Shown piece by piece: positions 11,965-24,123 of a stretch of 64,000 nt of DNA. The stretch is from contig CM038467.1 of NCBI GenBank assembly GCA_021464415.1, forward strand, positions 67,771,159-67,835,158. Reading direction: 5' to 3'. The notes under the pieces were generated by a model. It worked only from the letters and a program-made list of their open reading frames with translations, made no database searches and had not been told where the DNA came from. The position numbers and the translations under genes were made by a program. How positions within the stretch are numbered: position 1 is the stretch's first letter; every line of letters starts with the position of its first letter. Source of the stretch: Lonicera japonica. Taxonomy: Eukaryota; Streptophyta; Magnoliopsida; Dipsacales; Caprifoliaceae.

Positions 11965-12344
11965 ATTATATTTTTCTATTTGATTTGGGCAATATTATAT
12001 TTTTATTATTTTTTGTCCTTATCCACTATTAAAGTCCAAATTTAAATTAATTAATAGTTAAATTAATATAAATAATAAAATTTGTCAGCCACTTTACTAT
12101 GTGCCCGCAGCCAATTACGCTTCCGCAATCGTTGGAATGTTTTTCCTACTATTGTTAGCAAAAACTGATCGGGCAATGGATTCGATGGTCATGTTTGTGT
12201 CAATTTTTATTATTTTCACGTGTTAACATTTTAGATTTAAATGATTGGTTTTTTTAGTGGTTAAAAAATTTATATTTAAATTTGATTTTTCTTCTTAATA
12301 AATTATCTGACACGATTTGTTATTATCCGTTAAATAAAATAATA

Positions 12345-15300
12345 TACATATATAATATGCCTATACCTATGGTACTATTGACCTGTTTGTCCATGAGATA
12401 TCTACATATCAGTAGCAAAAGCAGTCAATTATAAACAATCCAACTCAATAAGTGTTTGTTTTCTTTTAGAAAATCTAATTCACGAATTCTTTTGATCGAA
12501 CTATAAAAATATTTAAAAAAGAATACTTATATTATATATGGTCATGTACGTCAAAACATGTCAATATATGGGTTAATCTAAAAAAATTTACAAATATGAA
12601 ACTAATATTATAGTTCTCCTAATTATTTCAAAACCAATGAGTTTTACTTCACATGGTATGATTGCTCCCTCTTCATGTGAGACATTGGCCGGATTTGAGT
12701 CTCGTAATTATTAATCCTTTAGGGGAAAGTGATACAAGTATAGTAAGGCGAATCCAGAGTGAAAACAAGTCTTTGAAGAAGAGTTCGAGGGCGTCATGAT
12801 GATAATTGAGCTTGACAAAATCAAAACGAAAGCAAATCTTTGAAGAAAAGCTCGAAGGCGACGTTGATGCAAACTCAAACCCCTTTGGGACAGTTTCAAA
12901 TCCCTTCAAATCCCCATTACGATTTCTTAATAGTTATTCCAAAAATCAATTTTGGTTTACTTTATTTTTTAATGCTAAAATATTTTCATATTTTAGTGTT
13001 ACAAACTAATTCAGGAAAAGGTTTTTTCGAGAGCTGTTGATGAGAAAGAACCCAAATCACTCTCGTACAATTTGGCCACATTTTATTCAAATTTCAGACT
13101 AACAATCTGCAATGTCCAAAACATACGCAAACAATTCTATATATAAAATCAATCATTACGTTTAACTCAAAATTAAGCCACACGTTAGAAAATATAGAGA
13201 CTATAAATTTAACATTATGACTCCATTTGACAGCGTAAAAAATGTAACATTATAGGAAAAATATAATTAATTTGCGTGAAATATTGTTAAAAAGTAAATT
13301 GAAACATGTGATGAGATGCTCTAAATCACATGCTTATTTTTTTAAGTATATGTCATTTATCTTTCTTTATTTTTTGTAGATTTTTTTTCTTCCTCGCGCC
13401 TTAAAGAAGATTTTTAATTGTTGACACCTGAGCATATACTACATATGCGTCCAGTAGTGAATCTAGAATTTTGAATTAGGTGAGGGAGGGGGCGGTAAAA
13501 CACAAGCACAACGTAAGTCAATTGAGAAAGATATGTAATTATTGCGTATTATTTTGTCCGTATTTTTATACTCATAAATCTCATTATATGCAAAAGTAGA
13601 GTGCGTATATATATGTTTAAATCCAAAAGATTATAAATTTTACTTACAAGAAAAAACTTGAAGGGGTCAATAAGGTGAAGAATGTTTATACGTAACATAA
13701 TAATAATAATATTATCACTCAAAATTTCAAAAACCTAGGGATTATTGACAATGATTAATTCAAACCATTGATCCCGCATCGAAAATTTGTAAAACTTAAC
13801 AAGGATTCATAAATAAAATAGTGTTATCACATAGTAATAAGGCATTTTAAAATAAAATTACATTGCACGGACTAGCGGTGGGCCCAACCCATGTGCTAGT
13901 AAGTACAACAACTGGTATGAAAAATCAGGGTTTTTTTTTAAAGTTACTTAAAAATTTAATAAGTTTAAATCAAATTTCGAAATTAATATTTAATAATTCA
14001 TGAACCAAATCTTAGTGTAACTATCTGAACATGTATGATGGCGGGTGCGGTCAAAAAGTAAAGCAGAAATCCATAGGTAGATTAGAAACTGATTACTGTT
14101 GTCACAATTAATCAAAAAACTGATTATATATTGGAATTTTTGGGTTGAGTTGTGAATTGTGATAATTGTAAGAATTAATTATTTGATTCTTTTGTGGTTC
14201 ATATAATTATCTTACTTTTATATTAGTGCTTTATTAAACGGATAAATAAATAATGAGAAGTGGTTAAATCTTAAACGCTAATCTTTCAACAAAAAAGTTT
14301 TAGACTCCACGGTTAGTTGATGATAATTATATATCATATAGTCATAGATAAAATATGTATTAGAGAATCTCTAACAGTCTTGTATAATTTTTGTTTGCAT
14401 AAAATTTACATGTTTTATAAAAACAGAAAAAAAAAATAGTCTACAACAATCTTTTGAAAAACTTTGACACCTAGGATTTGTGTAAAAAACAAACTCAATT
14501 TACATATTCACATCATTTTTCTCTCTCCTTAATTTTTTTAAAAAACTTTAAAATGACATAACTAAAATTAGTTTAATTTTAATAAAATTTATATATTTGA
14601 AATCTACTAATCAAGAGATACAAAATAAGATCCATTGTGACTATAAAATTATGCCTAAAAAATTTCATACAAAACTATTACATATCACATATAATGATAC
14701 ATTGCATTTGTGTGACTTTTATTGGTCCATTTAAATTTTACACAAGATTACCATTAGAACACAAAATAGATGTGTATAATTTATGTGTAAAACTCCCTTA
14801 CACGTAGGGTTTTTACACAAAAAAAATAAACACAACTATTGGTAGTGTAAAAATTGACTTGTAAATCATATGTGTCAATCCACTTTTACAAAAGACTTGA
14901 ATACTAAAAAAAATATGCTCCAATGGTACTTTTATAAAGTCTTGTGTAAATTTTAAAATAACCAATAAAATTCCAACACTTGTTAACTATCAATTTAAGT
15001 AATTTATTATTATTTTTTGTTGAATTTTTTTATAAATAATTCTATAGTCACAATGGATCTTGATTTGTAAGTATTGATGAGCAGATTTCAAATATATAAT
15101 TTTTATTAAAATCCATATTTTACATTTGAAGTTATTATATTTTTAAATTTTATTAAAAAACTAAGAGTGAGAAAAATAATGTGGCATTGTAAAATAGGAG
15201 TGTATTTTACGCAAACTTGTATTTTAAAAGACGGCTGGAGATAAAAAAAAATTACAAGTTATGTAAATTTTATACAAAACAAAATTATAAAATACTATTG

Positions 15301-15475
15301 GAGATGCTCTAGTTGGAGATATATAATCATTATCTCTATTAGTTAGAGATTAACCACTATCCTACTTTAATGGTAAGTAAGAGTTATAATTAACTAATTT
15401 AACTGCTAGATCAATGAATTATATGAAATTGACATAAAATTATTGACGGGTGTAAACCTTCAATATTTTACTCCA
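12345..15475. other. 3.1-kb block present only in copy A
   Basis: Copy B passes directly from aaataaaataatat (53931) to cttgaacattctcg, which in A are separated by this block. The block has no matching duplication at its ends, so a deletion from B is more likely than an insertion in A. Parts of it are diverged relatives of neighbouring DNA: 12420-13050 resembles 24240-24600, 13050-13250 resembles 1690-1900, and 13430-14340 resembles 16140-16970. No gene is visible; frames at 12673-13040 overlap on both strands and show no motif. Confidence 0.7.
14363..15309. mobile_element. Tourist-like MITE (GAGCATCTCC family), long member
   Basis: Inverted ends GAGAATCTCTAACAG and TATTGGAGATGCTC; the left flank is TTA and the right is TAG, so the TSD is imperfect. 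The interior is AT-rich with repeated TGTGTAAAATTT-like words, including an internal inverted copy. The related locus near 16970 lacks it. Same family as 17081-17576. Confidence 0.6.
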
Positions 15476-17080
15476 CATGTAACTTGAACATTCTCGTATC
15501 TATCCATATATTTTGGTTATTTTTATTATATATTGTTCAATAATTAAAAGTAGAAGTGATCAAATGTCTAGTCACATTTCTTAACTCGGCTGCATGTAGC
15601 CGAATTCGGTACAATAATAGGTGTCGAGTGACCTAATGTAGTATGATATTTCGACAACATTCTATTTTTACAGAATTATGTATTTCACATTTAGCAACTT
15701 GTCGCCTACTGGAAAAAAAAATTACTACATATTTGGTCCCTTTTTTTACATTCAATCTTTAAACAATATACAACAAAATAATAGAGATACATGTACAAAA
15801 CAATGGTGGAGGAATCGAGCAAAATAATATAATGATCACTTTTTTCTTGCTTTGTTTGGTTCATTTACTAAAACTCCACTTTCTAGGTGAAAGGTTACTA
15901 GAGGCTGTTTTTCAACAACTTTAGGGTCCAATTTTCCAATTAAAATCATAAAAAAATATGTGAGCATGTGACTTTATTGTAAAAAGGAGTAGAAATCCGT
16001 AGTTGGATTCGGTACAAATAAAATATTAAGATTTTAGAATTAAATAATGTTGTTACCATTATTTCAATCGCAATTAATTATTTGTTTTGTAAATTAACAA
16101 CCTTATCGTATCACTCTCCTATAATAAAGTACATGCACCTTTGTTGACCCCCAAGCATATACTGCGGATGCATCCGGTAGAGAATATAAAATTTTGAATT
16201 GGGTGAGAAATAGGGACATCAAAGACAAGTGCAAAATGAGTTAATCGATAAAGACTTATAATTGTTGTTTGTTATTTTCTCCGTATCTTTTGTACTTGTG
16301 AATTTCTTTGCATGCATGATTAGAATGTGTATTTATATGTTTAAATTCAAAATATTATAATTTTTACTTATAAGGAAAAACTTGAAGGGGCCAGTAAGGC
16401 GTAGCATGTTTAAATGTAAATGAAAAATAATTTTACTGATCAAAATTTCAAAAATTTAGGAAGTATTGAGAATGGTTGACTCAAATCATTGATCTCATAT
16501 CAAATATCTGTAAAACTCAAACAATGGTTGATAAGTAGGATAGTGTTATCACATAGTAACGATGCATTTTAAAATAATACTCCACTCCTACGGCCAAATA
16601 TGTTTAACTTGGGCACAAATCATTGAGAATGAACTAGTTTGATCTAAGATAAAGATTATTGAGAATACTTGACTCAAATCATTGATCCCACATCATAAAT
16701 TATATAAAGTTTTGTTAGTATTGTCACAATCAAAAAACTAATTATTGGAATTTTTGGGATGAGTTGTGAATTGTGATTATTGTAAGAATTAATTATTTAA
16801 TTTTTTTATGGTTCACATAATTAGCTTATTTTAATATTTGGGCATTTGTTAAATAGATAAATAAAAAATGGTTAACTGTTAGATTCTATGTACTCTTTAA
16901 AAAAAATAAAATTAGACTTATCGATTAGTTGATGATAATTACATATCATATCGTTATAAATACAATATGCAATAGTTAGAAATGTATAATCATTATCTTT
17001 ATTAATTAGAAATTAACCACTATTTTACTTTAATAGCAAGTAAGAGTTATAGACGAAGAGGAAACTTTATTGTCTCTTTA
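15310..17080. other. Non-coding AT-rich stretch
   Basis: No gene recognised. 16140-16970 is a diverged repeat of 13430-14340 (shared phrase gcatatact...gcatccggtagag). The sequence from 15476 is present in B from 53932. A minus-strand frame seen only in the B version (54082-54312) is not conserved here and is not called. Confidence 0.5.
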
Positions 17081-17576
17081 GAGGATCTCCAACTGTTGTG
17101 TAAATATTTTTGTGTAAATCTTATGTGTTAAGACACTTTTACACAAAACTTGAAGTGTAAAAAAAATATGCTCCAATGGTATATTTTTAAATTTTTGTGT
17201 AAATTTTGAATGAACCAATAAGATAATTATGCATATTAGATATTATTTTATGCAATTTTTTATTATTTTTTCTTGAATTTTGGTATACATAATATTATAA
17301 CAATAATGGATCTTGATATGTTGGTCTTAATAAGTAGATTTTATATATATATTTTTTATTAAATTATATGATTTCTATTAAAAGTTATTACATTTTAAAG
17401 TATTGTAAAATAATTGAGAAAAAAAAAGTTTGATGTGGCAGTATAAACTTGGGGTGTATTTTACACATTCGTTTTACACAAAAGCTAAATTTTAAAAGAT
17501 TGCTAGAACTCAAAATTTTTACAAGTTTTATATATTTAACATAAAACCTAAATATAAATTACTGTTAGAGATACTC
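17081..17576. mobile_element. Tourist-like MITE, TSD TTA (copy A)
   Basis: 496 bp with inverted ends GAGGATCTCCAAC and GTTAGAGATACTC. The direct repeat TTA is on both sides (17078-17080 and 17577-17579), typical of PIF/Harbinger-type MITEs. The B counterpart, 55529-56024, is the same length and has the cleaner ends GAGCATCTCC and GAGATGCTC. No coding capacity. Confidence 0.85.
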
Positions 17577-17939
17577 TTACATGTATGAAATAGATGTTAA
17601 TTTTTCATAATTTGTTGTACTGTTGTTTATCATTATTATAAGTTTATGGAGTTTGATTTTTTAAACATAATGACATCAACATGTGACAATGTTTTATGAT
17701 GCAAGCTATTTTGTCTTATACGGCGTGAAAGGTCTAATTTTCTTTTAACATCATGAATTAATACTTTATGCATTAAAATTATATTTGTAATTATTTGCCT
17801 TTGTATTGTTAATATTCTGATTATGGTTAATTTGGTAATTACTAAAATATTTTAAATATAAATTAATATGAATATTAATAATATAATATTATTTATTTAA
17901 TAACACATATTAGGAATATTATTTTGGTATTATCAAAGT

Positions 17940-19175
17940 GGACTAATTATGGGCAATTGGGCATAAGGGTTTATTTTAATAATAATCTAATTATAAAGGA
18001 TAATTACAAATTAACCATGTAAATTAAGGATAATATACAAAAAAGACACAAATACCCCTTCGTTATAACATCTCACATCTCATTAGAACACTAACAACAA
18101 TCAAATGGTGTAAAATGCATTTAGCACCAACTGTCAACAGGCATGACGATACCCAGAAGGTGCTAAATCCATTTAGCACCAACTGTCAACACACATGACA
18201 ATACTCAGAATGGGCTAATTAATCCATTTAGCACCACAACTAGAAGGTGCTAAATGCATTTAACACCACATGTCAACACACATGACAAGAACCAGAAGGT
18301 GTTAAATGCATTTAGCACCACTTATCAACACACATGACAACAACAACAAGGTGCTAAATATATTTAGCACCACCTGCCAACAGACATGACATAATCAGAA
18401 GGTGTTAAATTCATTTAGCACCACAACTAGAAGATGCTAAATGTATTAGTACCACCTGTCAACACACATGACAACAACTAGAAGGTGCTAAATGCGTTTA
18501 CCACCACCTGTCAACACACATGACAACATCCAGAAGGTACTAATATGATTTTAGCACCATTACAAAGCATAGAATAACAAAATTGATGAGATCAACATCT
18601 ACTCAATTTATATATATGTATATATATGTGGATCGACATAGGGTTCGTAAAAAAAAAGAGTTTGCAATCAGATTTTTTTTAAAAAATCTCGTTGGGCTGT
18701 GAAAATTGGTCGATTTCGATAGCAAAATGTCTACTGATCGTCTTGATTTTTTGCGCAATTATTGTAATTTTGTCTTCCGAACAACATATTCAAAAATCAT
18801 CACAACCCAACGGTTCGATCAAAAGTTACATATGTTTTACGATTCTGCCTGTAAGAGGAAGAAGAACAAGAACAAGAACAAGAACAACAACAACAACAAC
18901 AATAACAAAGGAGGAGGAGGGGAAGGCAGCAAAGGTAGACTCCAAAATTAGGGGAACTAAGGGTTAAAATGGCTAAAAGTTTATATTACATGCTTAAAGG
19001 TTTATATGAAGGGTATTTTTGTACATCAATGTTTCTCATTATCCTTAAAATAAATCAATATTATCAAAAGTGTCCTTAATTTAGAATTACATAATGAAAT
19101 TAGTTCTACTTATCTTTGTTAAATATGAGTTCGTCCTGAGAATTGTAAAACATTACGGAGTGAGGTCTTATAACC
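17940..19175 (+). repeat. Dispersed repeat with palindrome array (copy A)
   Basis: It is related to 21523-22600 (start motif ttatgggcaattgggcataag; end phrase acattacggagtgaggtctta) and duplicated at 56688-57990. No clear terminal inverted repeat or TSD was found, so the class is unknown. A reading frame at 18692-18967 starts within a conserved stretch but runs into an AAC/GAA microsatellite that differs between copies; it lacks recognisable motifs and is not called as a gene. Confidence 0.6.
18105..18560. repeat. Array of GGTGCTAAATGCATTTAGCACC palindromes
   Basis: About nine to ten partly degenerate copies of a near-perfect palindrome (core TGCTAAATGCATTTAGCA) are separated by about 25-40 bases built on CTGTCAACACACATGACAAC. 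Each unit could form a cruciform or RNA hairpin. Copy B has one unit fewer. The relative at 21660-21900 has a weaker version (GTGCTAAATCTGTTTAGCAC). Confidence 0.85.
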
Positions 19176-19429
19176 CATTTTCTCACTAATTAATATGGTG
19201 GCTATTAAATTAAATAATTAAATAATTGACCATAAATCATGAATATAAATTTGTAAAATTTTATTAAAAAAAATATTGATGATATTATTACATTTATTTA
19301 TTCATTGAAATTTTTCTCCAAAGAGAATCAATTTTAATGATTAAATATATCTTATAGAGTTTAATTTACTGTTTAATTAAGTAATTTTGTTTTATCTAAC
19401 CATAATGTACTTAATTAAATTAATATTTT

Positions 19430-19877
19430 TAGGGTTGGGACCAGTTCGATTCCTAACCAAATTATGAAGAATTGGAACCGGTTTTCTGTTGATCTTAATG
19501 GTTTGGTTCTTTGTGTATTTTTTGAGGAACCGTAAATGGAACTGAATCGGTTCTAACGGTTCGGTTCTATTAGTTCTTCGGGAAACCGTTAGAACCGTTA
19601 GGATCCGGCCAAAAATTGTTCTAACGGGTCTTCCGGGAACCGTTAGAACAGTTAAAATCGGCCACGAACTATAAGAAATGTTATGTATTTATATATAACG
19701 GTTCCTAACGGTTCCTTTAATTAAATTTATCAAGGAACCGAGAACTGACTGTTAACAACTATTAGGAACCGAACTGTTAAAAATATGCACTTTAGTACTA
19801 AGAACCAAACCGAACCGGCCTTTTTCGGTTCGGTGTGGTTCGGTTCTTCAGTTCCTGGTTCGAAAATTCCACCCCTA
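19430..19877. mobile_element. hAT MITE, TSD AATATTTT (copy A)
   Basis: 448 bp starting TAGGGTTGGGACC and ending TTCCACCCCTA, with the 8-bp duplication AATATTTT at 19422-19429 and 19878-19885, the hAT signature. The interior is full of GGTTCTAACGGTTCGGTTC-type inverted words. The paralogous segment near position 66-80 is an empty site. The identical-length copy in B is 58259-58706. Confidence 0.9.
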
Positions 19878-20126
19878 AATATTTTATTCATTTATGTTTT
19901 ATATAAATACACTAAAGCATCAAAATTAGTATTTTATGGTTTTAGGCAAAGGAAAATCATAGTCATACTCCATATTTATATATGAGTTATTGATATATGT
20001 GTTGCTTGACTCAAAGCATTAATGTCATGAATGTTATATTTTCTTCATTTTCTTATAGAATTTGTTTATTGCAGATATATACTACTATCCCCCTTTATTT
20101 GAATGCTTTATCTATTTTAGTCCTTA

Positions 20127-20480
20127 GGCCTCGTTTGATTCGGGTATTAAAAACTAGGATGAGATTATTAATACCACTTTTTTTATAATACCTTGTTTTG
20201 TTCGCACAAATGTGCTGAGATTATTAATACCGGAACTAACTTAATACCACTCTTTGTGGTATAATTTAATACCAAGGAGGCGGTGGTATTGTTTATCCGG
20301 GATTAAGAAAAATGAACCATATATTTTAAAAAATGCCATTACTACTATAATATTTTCAAAAATGTCACTACCACCACCACCCCCCCACCCCACCCCCCAC
20401 CCCACTCCCACCCCTCCACCCACACCCCTAACCCACCCACCTCACCCCCACACCCTCACACCCCTACCCCCACCCCACCA
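20127..20480. mobile_element. Harbinger-like MITE, right half deleted (copy A)
   Basis: The left end GGCCTCGTTTGATTCGGGTA matches that of 58956-59569. The A copy stops within a C-rich tract and continues directly with atagatattctgctc, which in B lies at about 60013. Its right terminal repeat and roughly 450 bp of flank were therefore lost, about 710 bp in all. The 20371-20479 tract is CCCCACC-type simple sequence, G-rich on the minus strand. Confidence 0.8.
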
Positions 20481-20499
20481 TATAGATATTCTGCTCATA

Positions 20500-21520
20500 T
20501 AGGATGATTTATGAAGCAAAGTAAACAATTTCTTATATAAATTAATTATTTTATTTACTATTTTCATTCTTCTATCAACCCAAACCTAGGAAATAAAAAA
20601 AGTAATATATAAAGATTCTTGGACAAATCATGTGGACATAAATTAAACCTTAGTGGAACATATACCTCTCGCCATTATTGTCCAAAGCACTAGCTCCAAT
20701 ATAATATTAGACCGACTTTGAATAAAGAAAAATATCCTAACATATTTTTTATTTCCTTCTAAAAACACACGTCTATTTTTAATATCAATTAAAAATATAT
20801 ACATGGTAGACTAAGGTCATCTGTACTGGCGTACTGCAGATTTTATAAATGCGAATTTCAGTTTGTTTTTTATACGCTGCAATTTATAAAATGCTAAAAA
20901 TATAAGGTAAATGTTAAAATGTCACTATGATAAAATTAGTTTTCAACAATTATTTAGCCTACGTGATACAATGTGTGTCGTCTAAAAAATATAATAAAAT
21001 GCCAACCAATTAAAACTGAATATTTAATTGATGGGGCAGCAAAGACTATAACATCTCAATTTTATTTTATTTTTAATAATAAACATTCACACGATAGAAT
21101 CCCTAAGATGTCTTATTTTTATTAATTAATTAATTAATTTTTTATTTATTTTTGTTATAAGAACTCTATTATTTCTTTCCATCAAAGTCTAACCTAATTT
21201 GTCCTTACACTACTAAAGTCCAAATTTAAATTAATTAATAGTTAAATAAATATAAATAATAAAATATATCAGCCACCTTAATTTGTACCATTTGAGGCAA
21301 CCAATTACATAAAATAAGTGGGTGATGGATCACATGGCCAACAAATTGAATGCTTCCGCGTACGTTGAAATCTTTTTCTACCATTGTTAGCAAAAAGTGA
21401 CATGGTAATCAAGCTATGTTCGTATCGATTTTTATCATTTTTGATTGTTATCAGTTTAGATTTAAACAATTAGCTTTTTAAATGGCTGAAAAAGATTATA
21501 TATTTAAAACTAATTTATTA
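20500..21520. other. Non-coding unit spacer
   Basis: No gene seen. It aligns with 60025-61690 in B apart from the MITE inserted there, and more weakly with 2140-2460 and 12030-12250, showing older internal repetition. The TTAATTAAT run at 21120-21140 is the empty target of the B-copy MITE. Confidence 0.6.
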
Positions 21521-21522
21521 TG

Positions 21523-22600
21523 GGACAATTGAGTATAAGAGTTCATTCTAATAATAATATAATTATAAAAGACACTTACAAATTAGCCGTATAAATTAAG
21601 GATACTGTACAAAAATGACACTAATACCCATTTCTTATAATATCTCACTTCTCATTAGAATTGGCCCTAAATCTGTTTAGCACCATTCCTTATAACAATC
21701 TCATGTCTCATCAAAATTTGTGCTAAATCTGTTTAGCACTATTCCTTATAACATATCATGTCTCATCAGAATTACCATTTAGTATCATTGGTGCTAAATC
21801 TGTTTAGTACCCTTCCTTATAACATCTCACGCCTCATCAGAATTTTAGCACCAACGGTGCTAAGACATTAATAGTGCTAAATACATTTAGCACCACATGT
21901 CCATTAACAAAATAAGGGCATCGTTCAAACAACTTCAACGCAATAAAAAATTCATTATATATATATATGTATGCATTATTAAATTAATTAGAAAAAAAAA
22001 GAGAAAAGAAGAAGAAGATTATGGTTATGGTGAAATTTGTTGAATGAATGGATTTTGGTGCTTTAGAAAGAAGCTTGTCGTATGTAGTCTTGTTAAAAAG
22101 CACTATGTTGTTCACCTTCTCTTTTTCCTTTCCTTTGCTCCATTTCTTCATCTTTTGCTTTCCTCCCTTAGATTTGGCGGGCTTGGATGATGGTAGAAGT
22201 GCTTTATCCTTCTTGGGCACCATATGAGATCTGGGGCTTCAGTATGTAAATTCATCTATATTAAGGATATATTTGTCCATCAACATTTATCATTTTCCTT
22301 AAAATAAATTAATATTATGAAAAGTGTGCTTATTGTAAAATTAAATTATAAAATTAGTACTGATTCTCTTTAGGGAAATGATATTAGCACTCAACTTTTG
22401 TCTTAAGGCACTCCTTTTTCATTTTTAGTGACATATATATCTTTTGGGACACTTTTTATGTCACTAAAAATGAAAGTGGGGTGCTAGAGTACTAAAGTGG
22501 AGAGCTAATATCATTTTCCTTCCTTTAAACATAAGTTCGTCCTTAAAGTTACAAAACATTACGGGGTGAAGCCCTAGAAGCCATTATCTCATTTATCATC
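21523..22600 (+). repeat. Second member of the 17940-19175 repeat family
   Basis: It shares the opening (tatgggacaattgagtataag), the phrase taaattaaggatactgtac, the GTGCTAAATCTGTTTAGCAC repeats (21660-21900) and the closing phrase acattacggggtgaagccct. A minus-strand frame at 21984-22223, rich in lysine and serine, has no recognised domain and overlaps simple sequence. A small MITE is nested at about 22374-22523. Confidence 0.6.
22374..22523. mobile_element. Small nested MITE
   Basis: About 150 bp with inverted ends GGGAAATGATATTAGCACTC and, on the other strand, GGAAAATGATATTAGCTCTC. The middle is also palindromic (TTTTTAGTGACATA and TATGTCACTAAAAA). The related repeat near 19120 lacks this insertion. 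Flanks are TTCTCTTTA and TTCCTTTAA, an imperfect duplication. Confidence 0.65.
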
Positions 22601-22663
22601 TTAACAAATTAAATAATACGATTTCTTATTACACATTAAATAAAAATAACAATAATTTTTTTA

Positions 22664-24123
22664 GAGTAAATTACGCAAATGGCCCATAAACTATTGACAT
22701 TGTCCCACTTTGGCCCTTAAACAAAAATTTGTCATATTTAACTACTTGAACTATTTACCAAGTTTCAAATTAGTCCTTCCGTCCAATTTGGACGTTAGCT
22801 TGGATGGAATTAAGGGCAAAATTTTCATTTCAATAGTTGGGGGCCAAAGCGGGACAATATCAATAGTTTAGGGGCCAATATCAAAATTGTCATTTGAAAT
22901 AATTTTAATTAGATTTAAAAAATATTATAAAAGAAAAATAAAAAAAAAAGGAAAAGGAAGAGAGAAATAAGAAAAGACAGAGATTCCGATTTGTCGAATC
23001 TAATAATCTTAAAGTTTCCGATTTTGGACTATCGGCCTTGCCGGAACAACTCAATAATGGTCTTCTCCACACGGCTTGCGAAACTCTGGCCTCTTGTAAA
23101 CAAGATTCTGATTTGGCGAATTGTAAACAAGATTCGACGATGAATGCATTCGATATATTTTCCATGTCATCTGGATTGGATTTATCGGGACTTTTCGAGG
23201 GGGTTTGGGGAAGAAAGAGCAGCGGTTCACAGCAGCAGCGATGGTCGAGTTGATCAGAGAAAGGGTGAGTGAGATTGGGGCGAAATTGGGGTATAAAATG
23301 GAAAAAGATAAAAGTAGGATTTTAGGGTTGATGAAATAAAAGACAATTTTGTTAGTTAAAATATTGGAGGTTATGCTGAAGCTCCGGTGGGTGGAGTTGA
23401 AATTAGTTGCGGGTGGAGAGGAAACTAAGGGGGTGAAGTGGGGGGAATTGAAATTAGGGCTTGAAGATATTGTTCTTTCATGGTATGAGGAAGTTTGTTG
23501 AATCGAAGATATATAATATATGTGGGAAAGTTGTATAGTAGCTTTAGAGACACTGTTTTTCATTTTTAGGTTAAAATTTTCTTCTTTTTTGTTTGTTTTA
23601 GTGGTGGTGAAGTTTGCTTTGTTTGTGATAGTGTGGAGGGGAGGCATTGAGGAGGTGGTTTCTCTCTTCTTTCTCTGTTCCGATGAAGAATGGAAGATGA
23701 AATTGATGAAGAAGAATGATGATGATGATGATGATGAAAAGAAAAATGAGAGAATGGATGATGAAGAAAAAGAATGGAAGAGTGGAGGGGAGGGGAAGGG
23801 AGGCGGGGAGGAGGAGGGGGTGGTGGGTGTCTCTCTTTTCTTTCTTTCTTCCTTTTACCTTTTTTTTAATTTTTTTTCTTTTATAATATTTTTGAGTAAA
23901 CTACGCAAATGGCCCCTAAACTATTGATATTGTCCCACTTTGGCCCCCAACTATTGAAATGACAATTTTGCCCTTAATTTTGTCCAAGTTAACGCCCAAA
24001 TTGGACGGAAGGGCTAATTTGAAACTCAGTAAATAGTTCAAGTATTTAAATGCGACAAATTTTTGTTTAAGGACTAAAGTGGAATAATATCAATAGTTTA
24101 AGTGCCATTTGTGTAGTTTACTC
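22664..24123. mobile_element. Mutator-like fold-back element carrying gene sequence (Pack-MULE-like)
   Basis: Long inverted arms begin GAGTAAATTACGCAAATGG and end with the inverted match GTGTAGTTTACTC. Arms extend about 230 bp and include TAAACTATTGAxATTGTCCC and AATTTGGACG words; a further matched purine/pyrimidine stretch lies inside. The roughly 900-bp core contains a CIPK-like exon fragment (23140-23199). No clean 9-bp duplication is visible (ATTTTTTTA versus TTTATATAT), so one end may be altered. Open frames on both strands of the core are not intact genes. Confidence 0.72.
23101..23253 (+). pseudogene. CIPK (CBL-interacting protein kinase) NAF-motif fragment
   Basis: One frame reads [18 protein letters not shown] from 23143, followed by E. 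This closely matches the NAF/FISL motif of plant CIPK (SnRK3) kinases, the autoinhibitory segment that binds CBL calcium sensors. Nothing resembling the kinase catalytic domain or the C-terminal phosphatase-interaction motif is nearby, and the residues before and after are unlike the family. It lies in the centre of the fold-back element, so capture by the transposon is the simplest explanation. It is a fragment, not a working gene. Confidence 0.75.

Larger units (their letters stand above)
1633..21510 (+). repeat. Segmental duplication, copy A
   Basis: This stretch is collinear and nearly identical by eye with 44010-61694 in the same orientation. Differences are scattered substitutions, small indels in tandem repeats and a few clean insertions. 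The 5' break occurs inside aaaaagtttgtttatttg, shared with 44008 onward. A and B share the LTR retrotransposon, the fold-back element in its 3' LTR, the 17081 MITE, the palindrome array and the hAT element, so all of these predate the duplication. A alone carries 11266-11964 and 12345-15475. Copy A alone has lost the right half of the 20127 element and about 450 bp beyond it. Confidence 0.93.

Noticed and set aside
18105..18560. Repeat-spacer array resembling CRISPR
   Set aside because: The spacers are themselves repeated and the repeats are full palindromes in a plant nuclear repeat; no cas genes are present.
23520..23927. 135-codon frame in the fold-back element
   Set aside because: Low-complexity GAT/GGA translation that runs into the inverted arm.
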